This document shows positions 1 to 5,775 of a stretch of DNA of 9,833 bases, piece by piece (position 1 is the first letter of the stretch; every line of letters begins with the position of its first letter). The DNA is taken from NCBI GenBank assembly GCA_902765885.1, contig CACXBN010000031.1:1-9833 (forward strand), read 5' to 3'. The notes below the pieces were generated by a model. That model made no database searches. It worked only from the letters and a program-made list of their open reading frames with translations, and was not told the origin of the DNA. Origin of the DNA: an uncultured Ruminococcus sp. GTDB taxonomy: Bacteria > Bacillota > Clostridia > Oscillospirales > CAG-272. A program made the position numbers and the translations under genes.

Positions 1-225
1 AACAGAGTCGCAAAAGTCGTAGGTGTTGAAACCGAAGGGTACACACATCACTTCGAGGACATCACAGACAACTACTCATGGGTTGATGCTGAACTCAGCT
101 GGCCGAGCACGGTAGGCATCATCAACGGTGTGTCTTCCACAAAATTCAATCCCGGCGGAGATCTTACGACCGAACAGGCGATCCTCATCACATACAGAGC
201 ACTTGGAGCTCTCAGAGGTGAATGA
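1..225 (+). CDS. C-terminal end of an S-layer-homology (SLH) domain protein (partial)
   Basis: The frame is open from base 1 and ends at TGA 223-225, giving 74 residues of a protein that starts left of the window. The visible tail reads as one SLH repeat: an aromatic/acidic opening (HHFEDITDNYSWVD), the central block STVGIINGVSSTKFNP, and the helix LTTEQAILITYRALGAL, ending in RGE. SLH domains anchor exported proteins to pyruvylated secondary cell-wall polymers, so this protein probably sits on the cell surface. Its catalytic or structural part lies outside the window. The stop codon overlaps the start of the next gene, so the two are probably co-transcribed and translationally coupled. The SLH call is quite safe; what the rest of the protein does is unknown. 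Confidence 0.85.
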   Translation, partial: NRVAKVVGVETEGYTHHFEDITDNYSWVDAELSWPSTVGIINGVSSTKFNPGGDLTTEQAILITYRALGALRGE

Positions 226-1037
226 TGACGGACAGGAAAACCTGGCCGCTTGCTCTCTCCATCCATCCCGAAGATACGGAAGAGAGGAAACTCGCCGAGC
301 TTTCGGAATCTGGAATTCACCAGGCTGAGCTTTCGATGCCATGTGTGGATGATGCGTATGGAAATTTTGATTTCCCCCGCAGGTTCTGTGGCATCAGAAA
401 GAAAGCCTTGGACTATGGGGTTGACATAAATTCGGTCCATCTTCCGTATTGCGGAGTTGCTCCTGAAAGTCCCGACATTGAAACCAGGGTTGAGACCGTG
501 AGGATACAGCGGGAAATGATATCGGCAGCGGCTGAGGCAGGAGTGGGGAAATGCATCATTCATCCGTCGAGGGACGGGAATCCCGACGATGAAAGAGACG
601 AGAGAATGAAGTATTCCATCGACTCGATTGAGAAAATAAACGAGCATGCAAAAAAATGCGGAATTACGCTCTGCCTTGAAAACCTTCCACGAAAATGTCT
701 CGGGCGAACACCTGCAGAGATGCTTGAATATCTTGAAAACATTCAGGGACTGAAGATGGTCATGGACCTGAATCACAGTCTGATGGAGGACAATGTGAGT
801 TTTATTCACAAAACAGGGAAATGGATTGTTTCGCTCCATGTTTCAGACTATGATTTCATAGATGAAAAACATCTTCTGCCGGGATATGGAAAAAATGACT
901 GGCAGGGTATTCTCAGAGCTCTTGAAGATGAGAATTACAGCGGAAGATTTCTCTATGAACTGAGATCCGAATACAAATACACATATCGTGATGTGGCGGA
1001 AAACTACAGAGACCTTATTTTGCTTTGCAGAATATGA
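225..1037 (+). CDS. Sugar phosphate isomerase/epimerase-like TIM-barrel protein
   Basis: A 270-residue protein of the xylose-isomerase-like TIM-barrel superfamily (AP_endonuc_2 type), probably cytoplasmic. Strand-end motifs appear in the family order: SVHLPY (His72), CIIHPS (His113), CLENLP (Glu152), MDLNH (Asp181), LHVSDYD (His205, Asp208), EKHLLPGYG (His216) and FLYELR (Glu245). Glu152, Asp181, His205 or His216, and Glu245 are the likely divalent-metal ligands. Relatives isomerise or epimerise sugars, inositols or hydroxy-acids, or act on abasic DNA; the substrate cannot be told here. Two tandem ATGs (222 and 225) are possible starts. I prefer 225 because AGAGG at 214-218 then sits six bases away, and the upstream stop overlaps by one base (TGATG). 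An ATG 222 start would give a four-base overlap. There is no signal peptide. The gene ends about 45 bases before the asnS promoter and no terminator is evident between them. Confidence 0.85.
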   Translation: MTDRKTWPLALSIHPEDTEERKLAELSESGIHQAELSMPCVDDAYGNFDFPRRFCGIRKKALDYGVDINSVHLPYCGVAPESPDIETRVETVRIQREMISAAAEAGVGKCIIHPSRDGNPDDERDERMKYSIDSIEKINEHAKKCGITLCLENLPRKCLGRTPAEMLEYLENIQGLKMVMDLNHSLMEDNVSFIHKTGKWIVSLHVSDYDFIDEKHLLPGYGKNDWQGILRALEDENYSGRFLYELRSEYKYTYRDVAENYRDLILLCRI

Positions 1038-1082
1038 CAGCAGCCTCTGAAAAGGGACTACGGTTACAATATTATTAATATA

Positions 1083-1111
1083 TTGAAATTTTTCTGTCCC
1101 TTGAGTATAAT
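1083..1111 (+). promoter_or_regulatory. SigA-type promoter for asnS
   Basis: TTGAAA at 1083-1088 and TATAAT at 1106-1111 are separated by exactly 17 bases. The site lies in an AT-rich gap 36 bases before the asnS start, so the transcript leader would be short, roughly 30 bases. That leaves no room for a T-box leader, which many clostridial synthetase genes carry. Confidence 0.75.
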
Positions 1112-1126
1112 GTTGAATATATTTTT

Positions 1127-1145
1127 AAAAGGAGCTGATTTCAGC
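1127..1145 (+). promoter_or_regulatory. asnS ribosome-binding site with a small intervening hairpin
   Basis: AAAAGGAG at 1127-1134 is the Shine-Dalgarno site, but it lies 12 bases before ATG 1147, longer than usual. The bases between are self-complementary: GCTG 1134-1137 can pair with CAGC 1142-1145 around ATTT. Folding this four-pair stem would bring the site closer to the start codon. The palindrome is seen; its role is inferred. Confidence 0.45.
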
Positions 1146-1146
1146 G

Positions 1147-2538
1147 ATGGAACTTACAAGTCTGCGTACACTGTACAAGGATATAGAATCAGTAGACAAA
1201 GAACATGTCAGAATAGGCGGATGGGTCAGAAGCATCCGTGCGTCAAAGAATTTTGGATTTATCATGCTGTCAGACGGGACATTTTTCGAACCAGTCCAGA
1301 TAGTATATGATGATAAACTTGACAATTTTGCGGAGATATCGAAATACAATGTCGGATCTGCCCTTATAATCGAAGGAAGATATCTCGAGACGCCCGATGC
1401 CAAGCAGCCTTTTGAAATCCATGCGGACAAGGTCATCCTTGAAGGCGCTTCGACTCCGGATTATCCGCTTCAGAAAAAAAGGCACAGTATAGAATATCTG
1501 CGCACGATCGCTCATCTCAGGCCGAGAACAAACCTGTTCCAGGCAGTATTCAGAATCAGATCGCTTGCGGCATATGCAATACATAAATTCTTCCAGGAAA
1601 GAAATTTTGTGTACGTTCATACTCCGATAATAACCGGATCCGATGCCGAAGGCGCGGGCGAAATGTTCAGGGTCACCACTATGGACCCGGATAACATTCC
1701 GAGAAACGAGGACGGCACTGTTAACTATTCCAAGGATTTCTTCGGCAGAAGCACAAACCTCACGGTTTCCGGACAACTTAACGGCGAAACATATGCTATG
1801 GCCTTTAAGAATATTTACACATTCGGTCCGACATTCAGAGCAGAAAACTCAAACACCACGAGACATGCGGCTGAATTCTGGATGATAGAGCCGGAAATCG
1901 CATTTGCCGATCTGGCGGATGATATGAAACTTGCCGAAGACATGCTTAAGTTCATAATAAGATATGTTCTCGAGAACGCTCCTGAAGAAATCGACTTCTT
2001 GAACAGCTTTGTTGATAAGGAACTGAAAACAAGACTTGATCATGTTCTGAACAGCGATTTCGGTCATGTGACATATACAGAGGCCGTAGATATTCTTGCA
2101 AAACATAATGATAAATTCGACTATAAGGTAAGCTGGGGATGCGATCTTCAGACTGAACACGAAAGGTATCTGACTGAGGAGATCTTCAAGCGCCCGGTAT
2201 TCGTTACCGATTATCCTAAAGATATAAAGGCTTTCTACATGAAGCTCAACGAAGACGGAAAGACAGTTGCCGCAATGGACTGCCTCGTTCCCGGAATAGG
2301 CGAGATCATTGGCGGAAGCCAGCGTGAAGATGACGTTGTGAAACTCGAGAAGAGAATGGATGAACTCGGACTTGATAAGGAATCATATGAGTTCTATCTT
2401 GATCTCAGAAGATACGGATCCGCAAGACATGCTGGATTCGGTCTCGGATTCGAGCGCTGTGTCATGTATCTTACAGGAGTTTCAAACATCAGAGATGTAC
2501 TTCCTTTCCCGCGAACTGTAGGTAACTGCGAACTTTAA
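1147..2538 (+). CDS. asnS: Asparaginyl-tRNA synthetase
   Basis: A full-length 463-residue class IIb aminoacyl-tRNA synthetase that charges tRNA-Asn with asparagine in the cytoplasm using ATP. Residues about 20-105 form the N-terminal OB-fold anticodon-binding domain (VRIGGWVRSIRASKNFGFIM). The catalytic core follows: class II motif 2 is FRAENSNTTRH (about 230-240) with the AsnRS-typical EFWMIEPEIAF after it. Motif 3 is GFGLGFERCVMYLTG (from about 430), and the protein ends in the characteristic IRDVLPFPRTVGNCEL. The absence of Asp-type replacements in these blocks and the length favour AsnRS over AspRS. Translation starts at ATG 1147 behind AAAAGGAG. The gene stands alone, with its own promoter and terminator. 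Arginine codons are mostly AGA, unlike the genes at the right end of the window. Confidence 0.98.
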   Translation: MELTSLRTLYKDIESVDKEHVRIGGWVRSIRASKNFGFIMLSDGTFFEPVQIVYDDKLDNFAEISKYNVGSALIIEGRYLETPDAKQPFEIHADKVILEGASTPDYPLQKKRHSIEYLRTIAHLRPRTNLFQAVFRIRSLAAYAIHKFFQERNFVYVHTPIITGSDAEGAGEMFRVTTMDPDNIPRNEDGTVNYSKDFFGRSTNLTVSGQLNGETYAMAFKNIYTFGPTFRAENSNTTRHAAEFWMIEPEIAFADLADDMKLAEDMLKFIIRYVLENAPEEIDFLNSFVDKELKTRLDHVLNSDFGHVTYTEAVDILAKHNDKFDYKVSWGCDLQTEHERYLTEEIFKRPVFVTDYPKDIKAFYMKLNEDGKTVAAMDCLVPGIGEIIGGSQREDDVVKLEKRMDELGLDKESYEFYLDLRRYGSARHAGFGLGFERCVMYLTGVSNIRDVLPFPRTVGNCEL

Positions 2539-2546
2539 AAAACAAA

Positions 2547-2586
2547 ACGGTGCTTTCATTCATCTGAAACGAAAGCATCGTTTTTT
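2547..2586 (+). terminator. Intrinsic terminator of asnS
   Basis: An 11-bp stem (2547-2557 with 2571-2581, one G-T pair) around a 13-base loop is followed by a run of six T starting at 2581. It begins eight bases after the asnS stop, so it ends that transcript. Confidence 0.92.
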
Positions 2587-2692
2587 GTTATTTCCTGATA
2601 CACGGTGGCTGAAAGCGCGTATTATCCAGTTTTCACACCATTCTATAAGTGCGTTTTATCCAAGGACTGCATATCTCTGTGAAAAAACAGTG

Positions 2693-2721
2693 TTGACAAA
2701 GAAAAATCTATCTGCTATAAT
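2693..2721 (+). promoter_or_regulatory. Consensus promoter for tRNA-Thr
   Basis: A perfect SigA promoter: TTGACA 2693-2698, 17-base spacer, TATAAT 2716-2721. Such full-consensus promoters are typical of stable RNA genes. Expected initiation is near 2728, giving a leader of about 30 bases before the mature tRNA at 2759, to be removed by RNase P. Confidence 0.88.
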
Positions 2722-2732
2722 TAGCGTTGCTG

Positions 2733-2751
2733 AGCTCGAGTGGCTGAAGGC
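2733..2751 (+). other. tRNA D-arm-like segment in the tRNA-Thr leader
   Basis: The leader of the tRNA-Thr transcript contains GCTCGAGTGGCTGAAGGC, which resembles the D-arm of class II (Ser/Leu) tRNAs (pattern GAGTGGNNGAAGGC). No acceptor, anticodon or T-arm belonging to it is present, so it is at most a remnant of a lost upstream tRNA. Chance resemblance is possible. Confidence 0.3.
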
Positions 2752-2758
2752 AGAAGAT

Positions 2759-2831
2759 GCTAATATGGCTCAGGTGGTAGAGCACATCCTTGGTAAGGAT
2801 GAGGTCCCCGGTTCGAATCCGGGTATTAGCT
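2759..2831 (+). tRNA. tRNA-Thr (anticodon GGT)
   Basis: A complete 73-base cloverleaf. The acceptor stem is GCTAATA pairing with TATTAGC, with discriminator T at 2831. The D-arm is GCTC/GAGC around AGGTGGTA. The anticodon stem CATCC/GGATG encloses loop TTGGTAA, giving anticodon GGT. The five-base variable loop is AGGTC, and the T-arm CCCGG/CCGGG carries TTCGAAT. The 3' CCA is not encoded and must be added by the nucleotidyltransferase. It reads ACC and, by wobble, ACU threonine codons. It is a single-gene unit with its own consensus promoter upstream and a strong hairpin downstream. Confidence 0.97.
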
Positions 2832-2889
2832 TGAGAAAGACAGGTTAAAAATCCTATACTTTGAAAAAAGTGATTAATTTCAAGACCTG

Positions 2890-2930
2890 AGAGGGCGTTT
2901 CAGTTCAGACTGAAACGCCCTCTGAATTTT
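2890..2930 (+). terminator. Intrinsic terminator after tRNA-Thr
   Basis: A perfect 15-bp stem (2890-2904 with 2909-2923, core GAGGGCGTTTCAG) around a four-base loop TCAG is followed by GAATTTT. The U-tract is short, but the stem is very stable. It lies 58 bases past the tRNA 3' end. Confidence 0.75.
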
Positions 2931-2953
2931 CCTACATTTTCCTCCAAAACGCA

Positions 2954-2979
2954 GACTGACGGGATTCGAACTACCGACC
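2954..2979 (-). other. Decayed tRNA T-arm-like fragment
   Basis: On the minus strand this reads GGTCGGTAGTTCGAATCCCG followed by TCAGTC, containing the invariant T-loop TTCGAAT with tRNA-like flanks. The expected five-pair T-stem does not form (GGTAG against CCCGT), and no anticodon arm is found beyond it. It is therefore not a functional tRNA; it may be a scar from integration next to a tRNA gene. Chance is not excluded. Confidence 0.35.
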
Positions 2980-3001
2980 AGCCAGCAGAACATACCTATA
3001 T

Positions 3002-3036
3002 GACCGGATCAACAAAACGATCCGGTCTATTTTTTT
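3002..3036 (+). terminator. Intrinsic terminator
   Basis: Perfect nine-pair stem GACCGGATC (3002-3010) with GATCCGGTC (3019-3027), loop AACAAAAC, then TATTTTTTT. This has the full form of a rightward intrinsic terminator. No gene ends just before it, so it may be the back-up stop for the tRNA transcript or the leftover of a lost gene. Confidence 0.85.
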
Positions 3037-3053
3037 ACCATCAAGGGGGCCAG

Positions 3054-3089
3054 AAAGCCCGGAAATCCTCGGATTTCCGGGCTTTTGAT
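3054..3089. terminator. Long hairpin, possible bidirectional terminator
   Basis: A 14-pair perfect stem (3054-3067 with 3072-3085) around the loop CTCG is bordered by AGAAAG on the left and CTTTTGAT on the right. The T-tracts are weak in both directions, so termination is plausible but not certain. It lies 18 bases after the preceding terminator. Confidence 0.55.
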
Positions 3090-3313
3090 ATGAAAAAAGT
3101 TAAAGCTTTTCCTAAGACCTTCCACATATATCAAAAAGAATTTGGTTCTGCAGTTATCACATTCTGTCCTGTCAAAGCGTCAAAGGAACTGAAATGGACG
3201 TTAGAATAGTTGGCAATCACTGAAAGATTGACATGATGTGCACCGATTCTGACGAATGAAAGAGTTTATCTGTTATTTGCCGGATCTTTCTTGGCTGTCC
3301 CGAAAAAGCTTAC
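3090..3313. other. Gene-free stretch with a weak coding-like frame on the minus strand
   Basis: No gene, promoter or RNA is convincing here. On the minus strand, the frame of the neighbouring lipoprotein gene continues after its stop as VSFFGTAKKDPANNR. It is then stopped and is open again at 3131-3265 (a 44-residue run beginning TLSFVRIGAHHV) without an ATG. It could be a degraded extension or an unrelated gene tail, or chance. Confidence 0.3.
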
Positions 3314-4378
3314 TTACTTTGCTGAGTTCTCCTGCCAAAATGCAATTGCTTCTTCCATCCAGCCGTAGGCTTCCGTTCCTTCGGCAAGCCCAAGTCCGTG
3401 CCTGCCGCCAACAAAGTAACGCGTAATGTGAGGTATACCGGCCTTTTCCAATGCAGTCTCCATCAGCTGCGTATGAACTGCTACTGTTTCATCTTCCACA
3501 AAGACCCAGTTATATGTGGGCGGATAATCGGCGTCAACATTTTCGTCAGCACTTAAGCTGCGCTTGCGTTCGTCGGAAGCGTTTTCTCCAATGAGATTGC
3601 TGCGGCTGTCGTCGTAAATATGCGTACTGGCATAAGCAAGAATAGCTGCTGCGGGACGTGGCTTGCCGTAATGCGCGGCACCGACAGTGTTAGAGGACCA
3701 CGTTGCCGCCAGATGCCCGCCCGCGGACGAGCCGCAAACCGCATAGTTATCCATCGACACGTGGAAAAAGTCCTTGTTTTGCTCAATTATCTCATACGCG
3801 ACATTCACATCGTCGAGCGGTGCAGGGTGCTCCATATTGACAGAGTATTCCAAAATGAACGCATTGAAACCAAGGCGGTTAATTTCTGCCGCATAGTCAT
3901 AGCCCTCTTGCTGCATATAGACAGCGGCATAGCCGCCGCCCGGAAAAATCAGAACAAACGGCTTGTCCTCTCCAACAAGCGATGCGGTCAGTGTAACGCG
4001 GCTTCCGTTTTCATTAACATGCACAGTATACGTCGTATAGGTATCTGTTTCTGTCGAGGACGGACAGGTATAAATTGGATACGAAGCGGTCAGCTCGCCA
4101 TAGTGGACAACAACTTCCTTTTCGCCATATGGTGCAAACGCAGGCTTATCAAACGTGCATGCCGATGCCGGAATCGGTTTTTGTGAGCCATCCGGAGATA
4201 TCGCCGTGATGACAAGACCAGCCGGATCAATTTCATTACCGGAAACATAAAAGTACTTCGCGTTCGTCGCATCCACGATAATCTCAGTCGGTTCCAAAGC
4301 CTTTGAACAACCAAACAGAGAAACCACGGCAAACAAGCAGATAGTGAACACACCTATCATTTTTTTCGTTTTTTTCAT
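3314..4378 (-). CDS. Exported alpha/beta-hydrolase (esterase-like) lipoprotein
   Basis: A 354-residue exported protein. Residues 1-24 form a lipoprotein signal: basic MKKTKK, a hydrophobic stretch and the lipobox SLFGC with Cys24 as the lipidated residue. Residues about 30-104 resemble a bacterial Ig-like (Big_3-type) domain. From about 117 on there is an alpha/beta-hydrolase of the BD-FAE/carboxylesterase kind. It shows an oxyanion-hole motif FPGGGY (145-150), a nucleophile elbow GSSAG with Ser218, a candidate acid at Glu295/Asp296, and a catalytic His327 in GGRHGLG. It probably cleaves ester bonds, such as acetyl or feruloyl groups on plant or host glycans, outside the membrane; the substrate is not readable. 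The start ATG 4378 follows GGGTGGTG. It is monocistronic, with a candidate promoter upstream and no clear terminator of its own. Confidence 0.88.
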   Translation of the reverse strand: MKKTKKMIGVFTICLFAVVSLFGCSKALEPTEIIVDATNAKYFYVSGNEIDPAGLVITAISPDGSQKPIPASACTFDKPAFAPYGEKEVVVHYGELTASYPIYTCPSSTETDTYTTYTVHVNENGSRVTLTASLVGEDKPFVLIFPGGGYAAVYMQQEGYDYAAEINRLGFNAFILEYSVNMEHPAPLDDVNVAYEIIEQNKDFFHVSMDNYAVCGSSAGGHLAATWSSNTVGAAHYGKPRPAAAILAYASTHIYDDSRSNLIGENASDERKRSLSADENVDADYPPTYNWVFVEDETVAVHTQLMETALEKAGIPHITRYFVGGRHGLGLAEGTEAYGWMEEAIAFWQENSAK

Positions 4379-4402
4379 AGCACCACCCGTTACCTTTCTA
4401 TA

Positions 4403-4430
4403 TGAATATTGAAGACTGCGTGATCGTCAA
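4403..4430 (-). promoter_or_regulatory. Candidate promoter for the esterase lipoprotein
   Basis: On the minus strand, TTGACG (4430-4425) and TATTCA (4408-4403) are separated by 16 bases and lie about 25 bases before the start codon. The -10 is imperfect. A better TATAAT lies further upstream (4466-4461), but without a matching -35. Confidence 0.4.
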
Positions 4431-4570
4431 GTGCGAGCAAACCACGCGCATCTCATTAGTATTATATGACATCGTAAAAAATAATCTATGCAAACAGCAC
4501 AACCTTAACACAGAATAGCATAAGTTTGATTTCGGTAAAATAGAAACCGAGCGTTGGGCCCCAAAAATGT

Positions 4571-4678
4571 GAGCAGACTGAACTCGACGAGCTATACCGC
4601 TGCCGCCAGCTTCAGGAGAAGCGCATCGCCATGGGCCATAAGCCGGACGACCACGAGGAACAACAGAGAATGCAATGA
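4571..4678 (+). pseudogene. C-terminal fragment of a lost gene
   Basis: Thirty-five codons end at TGA 4676-4678 and read as a charged helical protein tail: EQTELDELYRCRQLQEKRIA followed by MGHKPDDHEEQQRMQ. The frame is closed by TAG at 4541-4543 and has no Shine-Dalgarno or plausible start for an independent gene. The composition (dense Glu/Gln/Arg heptads, no internal stops) is protein-like rather than random. I believe it resembles tails of proteins encoded on clostridial conjugative elements, but I cannot name the family. The stop is immediately followed by a perfect hairpin, as at a true gene end, which supports a truncated 3' remnant left by deletion or insertion. Confidence 0.5.
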
Positions 4679-4705
4679 GCCTGCGGCTGAGAAAACCGCA
4701 GGCTC
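4677..4705. terminator. Hairpin between the gene fragment and the toxin gene
   Basis: A perfect ten-pair stem GAGCCTGCGG (4677-4686) with CCGCAGGCTC (4696-4705), loop CTGAGAAAA. Neither side has a T-run, so termination would be inefficient. It lies between two converging reading frames and may serve both, or be the worn terminator of the lost gene. Confidence 0.5.
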
Positions 4706-4720
4706 GAATGGGCTCAAAGA

Positions 4721-5125
4721 TTATTGCTGGACGTATTGCGCTATGAATTCCGTTGGTGTCAAAATGTCAGGCCGCTCGATCTCTATTTCCGAGAAATCTT
4801 TGTCGCCGGTAATCAAAATATCGACGTCCTCGGTAATCGCAGTATAGAGAACGGGATAGTCCTTCTTGTCCCGAATCTCAAAAAGCCCCGGCTCCATTTC
4901 CTTCGGCGTATAGACAAGCTCATAACTCATTTTTGATAAGAGCTCATCGACTGCCTTGACTTTTGTGGGAAACTTACGCTCTGTGACATCTACCAGCTCC
5001 TCCACAACGAAGGAGGAGAGGACAAGGCGATGCTTTTCAAAGATGCATTGCATCATACGATTCATTCTATCGCCGGGGAAAAGAATGGCTGAAAGAAGAA
5101 CGTTTGTATCAAGCATGACACGCAT
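4721..5125 (-). CDS. PIN-domain toxin (VapC-like ribonuclease)
   Basis: A 134-residue single PIN domain of the kind annotated as toxin component, PIN family. These are metal-dependent ribonucleases that stop growth by cutting RNA when the antitoxin is lost. The acidic active-site set is present: Asp6 in MLDTNV, Glu42/Glu43 in VVEELVD, Asp89 in KKDYPVLYTA, and Asp108/Asp110 in the ITGDKDF block. The usual fold markers (LDTNVLLSAIL start, ILTPTEFI end) are intact, so it looks functional. It starts at ATG 5125, one base after the antitoxin stop (TAATATG), with AGGGA inside the antitoxin gene serving as ribosome-binding site. Translation should therefore be coupled to the antitoxin. The name VapC is used loosely; the RNA target is unknown. 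Confidence 0.9.
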   Translation of the reverse strand: MRVMLDTNVLLSAILFPGDRMNRMMQCIFEKHRLVLSSFVVEELVDVTERKFPTKVKAVDELLSKMSYELVYTPKEMEPGLFEIRDKKDYPVLYTAITEDVDILITGDKDFSEIEIERPDILTPTEFIAQYVQQ

Positions 5126-5126
5126 A

Positions 5127-5375
5127 TTATCTATCCCTGCGAAGCTCGGAAATCATGTCAGCCACATCCTGCTCGTTTTTCAGGCCAAGCCGCTCCGCTT
5201 CGCCGGAAAAGGCTTCCTGTGCTTTCCGCAACGCTTCCATAGAAGAATTCATGACGAAGATGCGACCTCTGTCTTCCATAAACAGAATTTTATCGCCTTC
5301 TTTTACGCCGAGTTTTCTGCGAATATCAATCGGGATCGTGATCTGACCCTTGGAAGTAATCTTTGCAAGCTCCAT
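5127..5375 (-). CDS. AbrB-family antitoxin
   Basis: An 82-residue SpoVT/AbrB-type swapped-hairpin DNA-binding protein. The N-terminus carries the family signature: MELAKITSKGQITIP, then IRRKLGVKEGDKILFMED and GRIFVM. The remaining 35 residues form a charged helical tail (RKAQEAFSGEAERLGLKNEQ), likely the segment that wraps and blocks the PIN toxin. Antitoxins of this type also repress their own operon. It is the first gene of the pair, behind an excellent site (AAAGGAG, about nine bases before ATG 5375) and a clear promoter. Antitoxin first and toxin second with one base between them is the standard order. The antitoxin role is inferred from the fold and from the adjacent PIN gene. Confidence 0.9.
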   Translation of the reverse strand: MELAKITSKGQITIPIDIRRKLGVKEGDKILFMEDRGRIFVMNSSMEALRKAQEAFSGEAERLGLKNEQDVADMISELRRDR

Positions 5376-5402
5376 CGTTCATCACTCCTTTCAAAACCTT
5401 GT

Positions 5403-5420
5403 ATTCCTTACTTTCCTTAC
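5403..5420 (-). repeat. Tandem direct repeat downstream of the antitoxin promoter
   Basis: On the minus strand GTAAGGAAA is followed directly by GTAAGGAAT, two copies of a nine-base unit sharing eight bases. They sit between the -10 box and the Shine-Dalgarno site, where an autorepressor would act. A role as AbrB-type antitoxin operator is inferred. Confidence 0.4.
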
Positions 5421-5426
5421 ATCCGT

Positions 5427-5455
5427 AGTATACCACAGTGATTTTCAGAATGCAA
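5427..5455 (-). promoter_or_regulatory. Promoter of the toxin-antitoxin operon
   Basis: On the minus strand TTGCAT (5455-5450) and TATACT (5432-5427) are separated by 17 bases, about 52 bases before the antitoxin start. It is a good SigA match. Confidence 0.7.
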
Positions 5456-5468
5456 CAGGAAATCGTAG

Positions 5469-5582
5469 GTGATTTCTATCTCAAAATACATCCATTTCAC
5501 AGAGGAGCATCGATACCTGGAGAATGGCAGCTACACATCCAACCTCTATAAGGTCAGGGCGAAAACATGTCCACCGCCTTGA
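5469..5582 (+). pseudogene. Short possible gene fragment
   Basis: Thirty-seven codons are open from GTG 5469, after a stop at 5466, to TGA 5580-5582. The later part reads plausibly as protein (FTEEHRYLENGSYTSNLYKV, ending RAKTCPPP). There is only a weak AGGA in front of GTG, and no family is recognised. It is probably the tail of a lost gene or a chance frame, though a real small peptide gene is not ruled out. It points away from the toxin-antitoxin operon. Confidence 0.25.
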
Positions 5583-5592
5583 TAAACAAAAA

Positions 5593-5663
5593 CGCATAGC
5601 CTCCCTCCAAGGGAGAACTATGTGCTTTTGCTGGACTGAGGGTGGGTCCACAGTGAACCCACC
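5593..5663. other. Two adjacent hairpins in a gene-free stretch (possible structured RNA)
   Basis: Hairpin 1: CATAG 5595-5599 pairs with CTATG 5618-5622, and CTCCC 5601-5605 with GGGAG 5611-5615, around loop TCCAA with a small internal bulge. Hairpin 2: GGTGGGT 5641-5647 pairs with ACCCACC 5657-5663, with further inner pairs. Neither is followed by a T-run, so they are not ordinary terminators. I see no convincing gene between 5583 and the merR stop at 5776. An RNA element, or the end of a worn mobile element, is possible. Confidence 0.3.
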
Positions 5664-5775
5664 GGAAGGACTCACTCTATCGGAGATTCTATGGCAGAGA
5701 AAGAACGGTTTTCTTGCAGTCATATTAATGGAAAACACTCAAATACTGCAGGATTGCCCTTTACAACACCCGGCG

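Noticed and set aside
72..839. 255-codon minus-strand open frame over the TIM-barrel gene
   Set aside because: It is antisense to a gene with clear family motifs, and its own translation has no domain.
1038..1146. T-box riboswitch for asnS
   Set aside because: The promoter is only 36 bases before the start codon, and there is no T-box sequence or antiterminator hairpin.
2759..2831. tRNA-Thr as attachment site of an integrated element
   Set aside because: I found no second copy of the tRNA 3' end in the window and no integrase. The far end could lie outside, but there is no positive evidence.
3000..3209. 69-codon plus-strand open frame
   Set aside because: Its first 30 codons consist of two terminator hairpins and their loops, and it has no Shine-Dalgarno site.
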